Of a stretch of 64,000 bases of DNA, positions 60,996 to 64,000 are shown piece by piece. How positions within the stretch are numbered: position 1 is the stretch's first letter; each line of letters starts with the position of its first letter. The position numbers and the translations under genes are program-made. This DNA comes from Bradyrhizobium sp. CCGUVB4N (lineage in GTDB: Bacteria; Pseudomonadota; Alphaproteobacteria; Rhizobiales; Xanthobacteraceae): the NCBI RefSeq assembly GCF_024199945.1, contig NZ_JANADP010000001.1, positions 6,448,001-6,512,000 on the forward strand, written 5' to 3'. The notes under the pieces were generated by a model. It saw only the letters and a list, made by a program, of their open reading frames with translations, was not told the origin of the DNA and did not search any database.

Positions 60996-63900
60996 CTACA
61001 CGATCAGGATGTCATGCGGATTGATCACCGCCGCGGCCTGGACTGCGACGATCGCATGCGCCGAGCCTTGCGTCCCGTCCGCGCTGAAATAGAGCGTCTG
61101 GTTGGCCGTATCGAAGTGGAATTCGGCCGCGCCGGTGAACGTATCGTCGGCCGAGCTTTCGAATATCGACGTCACGTCCATGCCTGCCGTCAGGCCGCCA
61201 CCGAAGCCGCTCGCCGAGATCGCGATGCGACCGTGCTCGGTGGAGGTGTTGAAGTCGGTGATCTGGCCGGGCGCGGTCGGCGGCTGGAAGAAGGCGAAAG
61301 TATCGTTGCCGCTGCCGCCGGTCATGACATGACCGGCCGGCGTTCCGATCAGGACATCGTTGCCTGCGCCGCCATTCAGAGCCTCGGTCCCGTTGGTAGC
61401 GATGAGGATGTCATCGCCGCCGGTCCCGTTCAGCACTGACGCGCCGGCTGCGTTGTTGATGATGGTCGCGGTTGCAGTATTGGCCGATGTCGTCATCCCG
61501 TCCGAAGCCGTGTAGTCGAACGAACCGCCGGGCGTAGCGTCGTCGGTGAAAGACGCCTGACCCAAAGTTACGCTTGCGCTGCCGCCCGAGCTCGCCGTGA
61601 TCGCGCCGAGCGCGAGGTGGTCCGTCGTATCGGGGTCGGTGTCGTTCAGCGCCAGCGCCCAACCGGGGATCGCGACGGAGCCGCCGGCACCGACATCCGT
61701 GACCACGGTTTCGCCGACCGCGGTCGGCGCGTCATTGGTGCCGTCGAGGGTCACCGTGACATCCTGCGTGGCCGTACCGCCATGACCATCGTCGATCGTG
61801 ACGAAATAGTCCTGGGTCAGCGTCTGGCCCTGTGCCAGGAACTGGATGTCGGCGTTGTTCACCGTGAAGTGCCAGCCGACCGATCCCGTTCCTCCGGACT
61901 CGCTGAGCGGATCGAGCGAGAACGTGCCGAGATAGCCGCCGCTCGCCGGCGCGAAGCTCGCGGTGTGCGTATCGCCCGTCTCTGCATCGGAGAACGAGAT
62001 CGAACCCGCGGAGGATTCGGTTGGGGGGCCCATCGCCGGATTGACGTTGACGGAGTCCAGGATCATACCGTCGGCATCGTCTGCATAAGAGAATTGCAGG
62101 GTCGACGTCGAGAGCAGGGAATCTCCGGAAACCTCGAAGGCGTAGTGATGGATTCCTGGCGCGACGTCGCTCACTGACATGAGACTGACGCCGTCCCAGG
62201 TCAACGAGAACGGGGTACTGAAGCCTTCGGGATCGCCGATGAGATCGAAACTGAGGAAATAGTGCTGTCCCGGCGTGGTCGCGACGTTTTGGGACAATGT
62301 CTCCTCGCTGCCGGTCGGTGCGAGTTGTACCGAGTAATGGCCGAAGCTGCCGCCGACCTCGAGCTGTGCGACATGGATGTGCGAACCGCTGGTGGACCAG
62401 CCCGACAGGTCGCCGGTCTCGAAATCGCCGTTGACGATTGCCGCGGGGCCAGCGTCTTCAGTGACCGACCCGCTCACATTGGCGGCCATGACGATCGGGA
62501 AATCGTCGGCGCCTGCAATGTTGAAGGTCAGCGTCGTCGTCGCCTGATGGCCCTGGCCATCATCGACCGTGAAGTTGAACTGGTCGCTGACATGGTCGCC
62601 GGCCTGAAGCGGATCGACCGAGGCATTCGCGTAGTAGGCGTAGCTGCCGTCCGCGTTGAGTTGCAGAGAGCCATAGGTGCCGGCGACCAGCGCGCCGACA
62701 TTGGCCGCGCTGCCGTTCACCTCCGAGATGTTGCGCGGCATCGACAGGTCGACCGGATGGCTCGCATCGGCGATGGCACCACTGGCAAGCAGGGCGCCGG
62801 TATCGGCAACTGACGTGTCGGACGTATCCAAGCTCACCGGACTCACCAGCAGCGGATCAGACGCGCCGTCAATCGTCACCGTCACCGTCTGTGTCGAGCT
62901 TGTCGTCGCGTCGGCGACGATGACGTCATACTGCACGGTGAGGGTTTCGCCGAGACTCAGGAAGTCGAGGTCGGAATCCTTGATAGCGAAGCTCCAGTCG
63001 ACGCTGCCCGTGCCCGCTCCGGTCGAATCATGCAGTGCCGTGGCGAGCGCATTCTGGAGGTCCGCGAGCGTATCCGGCGGCACGAAGCTGGGATTGACCG
63101 ACCACACCGCAGAATCCAGCGCGACACTGACGGAATGGGCGTCCGACAGATCGACATCATTGAAGCTCAGCGTTCCCGTCGGCACTGGGCTCGTGGTGTC
63201 GATGGCGCTCGATCCGGTCACGCCGGGCTGCTCGGACAGCGACGCCGATTGCGGCCCGCTGGTGATGACGGGTGCATCATTGGCGCCGGTGATGACGACG
63301 GAGACGGTCTGGGTCGAGCTGGTCGAGCCGTCCGCGACCTTGATGTCGTAGTTCACCGTCAGCGTCTCGTTGGCCGCGAGATAATCGAGATCCTTGTCGG
63401 GAATCGCAAAATTCCAGTCGATGCTGCCCGTGCCTGTGCCTGCGGAATCGTGCAGCACCGTCGTCAGCGCCGCCGCAAGATCGGCCTGCGTCGCGGCCGG
63501 CGGCGTCGCGCCGGAGGTCGAATCCAGCGTCACGGCCACCGTGTGCGTGTCGCTGGTGTCCTGGTCGGTGAAGGCGAGCGTGCCGGCCGGCGTGGTCGGC
63601 GTCGTGTCGGGCGCGGACGAACCCGTGGTGGCGTCCTGCTCGGCCACGGTGGAGGATTCTGGAGCGCTGGTGATGACGACGGGATGATTGACCCCGAGGA
63701 TCGTGATGGCGACGTCCTGCGTGGCGGTGCCGCCGTGACCGTCGTCGACCGTGACGTGATAGACGAGCTTGAGCGTCTCGCCATTGCCAAGGAAGTTGGC
63801 CTCGGAATTGGGAAACGCGAAATTCCAGTCGATATCGCCGATCACATGCCCGGTCGAATCGTGGAGCGAGGTGCCGAACGCGGCCAGCAATTGCGCATTG

Positions 63901-64000
63901 GTCAGCGGGATCGCGCCGCCGCCCGAACGGGTCGCCGTCACCGTCGTCGAGACAGTATGCGCGTCGGCGAGATCGATGTCGGTGAAGAGCAGGCTGTCAT
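60996..64000 (-). CDS. Large VCBS/cadherin-like repeat protein with RTX C-terminus (5' end outside window)
   Basis: The frame is open from the right edge to 60996, more than 1000 residues. At least three ~105-residue repeats (around LSFNDVDLSDAHSVSVALDS, HDSTGAGTGSVDWSFAI and ETLTVQYDVIVADATT) are followed by a separate block with a carbohydrate-binding-like fold (VNGDFETGDLSGWSTSGSHIHVAQL). The C-terminus has RTX motifs (GGDDILIATNGTEALNGGAGNDVLIG) and ends HDILIV, as type I-secreted adhesins do. Its start is not in the window. It is probably a surface or biofilm adhesin; no exporter genes are visible. Confidence 0.88.
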   Translation of the reverse strand, partial: DSLLFTDIDLADAHTVSTTVTATRSGGGAIPLTNAQLLAAFGTSLHDSTGHVIGDIDWNFAFPNSEANFLGNGETLKLVYHVTVDDGHGGTATQDVAITILGVNHPVVITSAPESSTVAEQDATTGSSAPDTTPTTPAGTLAFTDQDTSDTHTVAVTLDSTSGATPPAATQADLAAALTTVLHDSAGTGTGSIDWNFAIPDKDLDYLAANETLTVNYDIKVADGSTSSTQTVSVVITGANDAPVITSGPQSASLSEQPGVTGSSAIDTTSPVPTGTLSFNDVDLSDAHSVSVALDSAVWSVNPSFVPPDTLADLQNALATALHDSTGAGTGSVDWSFAIKDSDLDFLSLGETLTVQYDVIVADATTSSTQTVTVTIDGASDPLLVSPVSLDTSDTSVADTGALLASGAIADASHPVDLSMPRNISEVNGSAANVGALVAGTYGSLQLNADGSYAYYANASVDPLQAGDHVSDQFNFTVDDGQGHQATTTLTFNIAGADDFPIVMAANVSGSVTEDAGPAAIVNGDFETGDLSGWSTSGSHIHVAQLEVGGSFGHYSVQLAPTGSEETLSQNVATTPGQHYFLSFDLIGDPEGFSTPFSLTWDGVSLMSVSDVAPGIHHYAFEVSGDSLLSTSTLQFSYADDADGMILDSVNVNPAMGPPTESSAGSISFSDAETGDTHTASFAPASGGYLGTFSLDPLSESGGTGSVGWHFTVNNADIQFLAQGQTLTQDYFVTIDDGHGGTATQDVTVTLDGTNDAPTAVGETVVTDVGAGGSVAIPGWALALNDTDPDTTDHLALGAITASSGGSASVTLGQASFTDDATPGGSFDYTASDGMTTSANTATATIINNAAGASVLNGTGGDDILIATNGTEALNGGAGNDVLIGTPAGHVMTGGSGNDTFAFFQPPTAPGQITDFNTSTEHGRIAISASGFGGGLTAGMDVTSIFESSADDTFTGAAEFHFDTANQTLYFSADGTQGSAHAIVAVQAAAVINPHDILIV

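Overview
The window reads as chromosomal DNA of a high-GC alphaproteobacterium, most likely Bradyrhizobium or a close relative in the Nitrobacteraceae. The reasons are the codon bias, the Liv-type transporter operon with a built-in acyl-CoA ligase, the bifunctional cysNC gene, the tripartite tricarboxylate transporter, and short palindromic intergenic repeats of a kind I remember from these genomes. No database search was possible, so family names rest on motifs and remembered homologues. No tRNA, rRNA, CRISPR array or intact insertion sequence was seen.

Region 1 (1-10.25 kb): a Crp/Fnr-type regulator cut by the window edge stands divergently to a transport operon (livG, acyl-CoA ligase, livH, livM, periplasmic binding protein, livF). 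A phenylacetate-CoA-ligase-like gene and an N-acylglucosamine-2-epimerase-family gene follow. The two ligases suggest that the imported substrate is a carboxylate that is then activated with CoA.

Region 2 (10.25-24 kb): a surface-polysaccharide (O-antigen-like) cluster, almost all on the minus strand. It holds a wbpB-wbpD-wbpE-like module for a 2,3-diamino-uronic acid nucleotide sugar, two glycosyltransferases, an epimerase, a methyltransferase, two hexapeptide acyltransferases in all, an asparagine-synthase-like amidotransferase, a flippase and an rffA-like aminotransferase. Between 21.4 and 22.6 kb lie the remains of a second rffA-like gene and of a second, different flippase.

Region 3 (24-39.4 kb): a type II secretion system (gspC-like, gspM, L, K, J, I, H, G, F, E on the minus strand; gspD and a short prepilin peptidase on the plus strand). 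A 1201-residue classical autotransporter gene sits in opposite orientation between gspC and gspM.

Region 4 (39.5-48.8 kb): a Sel1-repeat protein, a WbqC-family protein, a secreted beta-helix protein, a small glycan-modification group (NeuD-like acyltransferase, beta-propeller glycosidase-like protein, methyltransferase, GtrB-like glycosyltransferase), and a serralysin-type metalloprotease joined to seven FG-GAP-like repeats.

Region 5 (48.9-64 kb): a CaiB-type CoA transferase; a 1.3-kb graveyard with decayed pieces of an RTX protein, probably an RmlD-like reductase, and an enoyl-CoA hydratase; the sulfate-activation genes cysQ-cysD-cysNC; a YdcF-like protein; an FAD/NAD(P)-binding protein; tctA-tctB-tctC, with the tail of a vanished outer-membrane-protein gene fused up against tctA; and the 3' three kilobases of a large VCBS/RTX protein running off the right edge.
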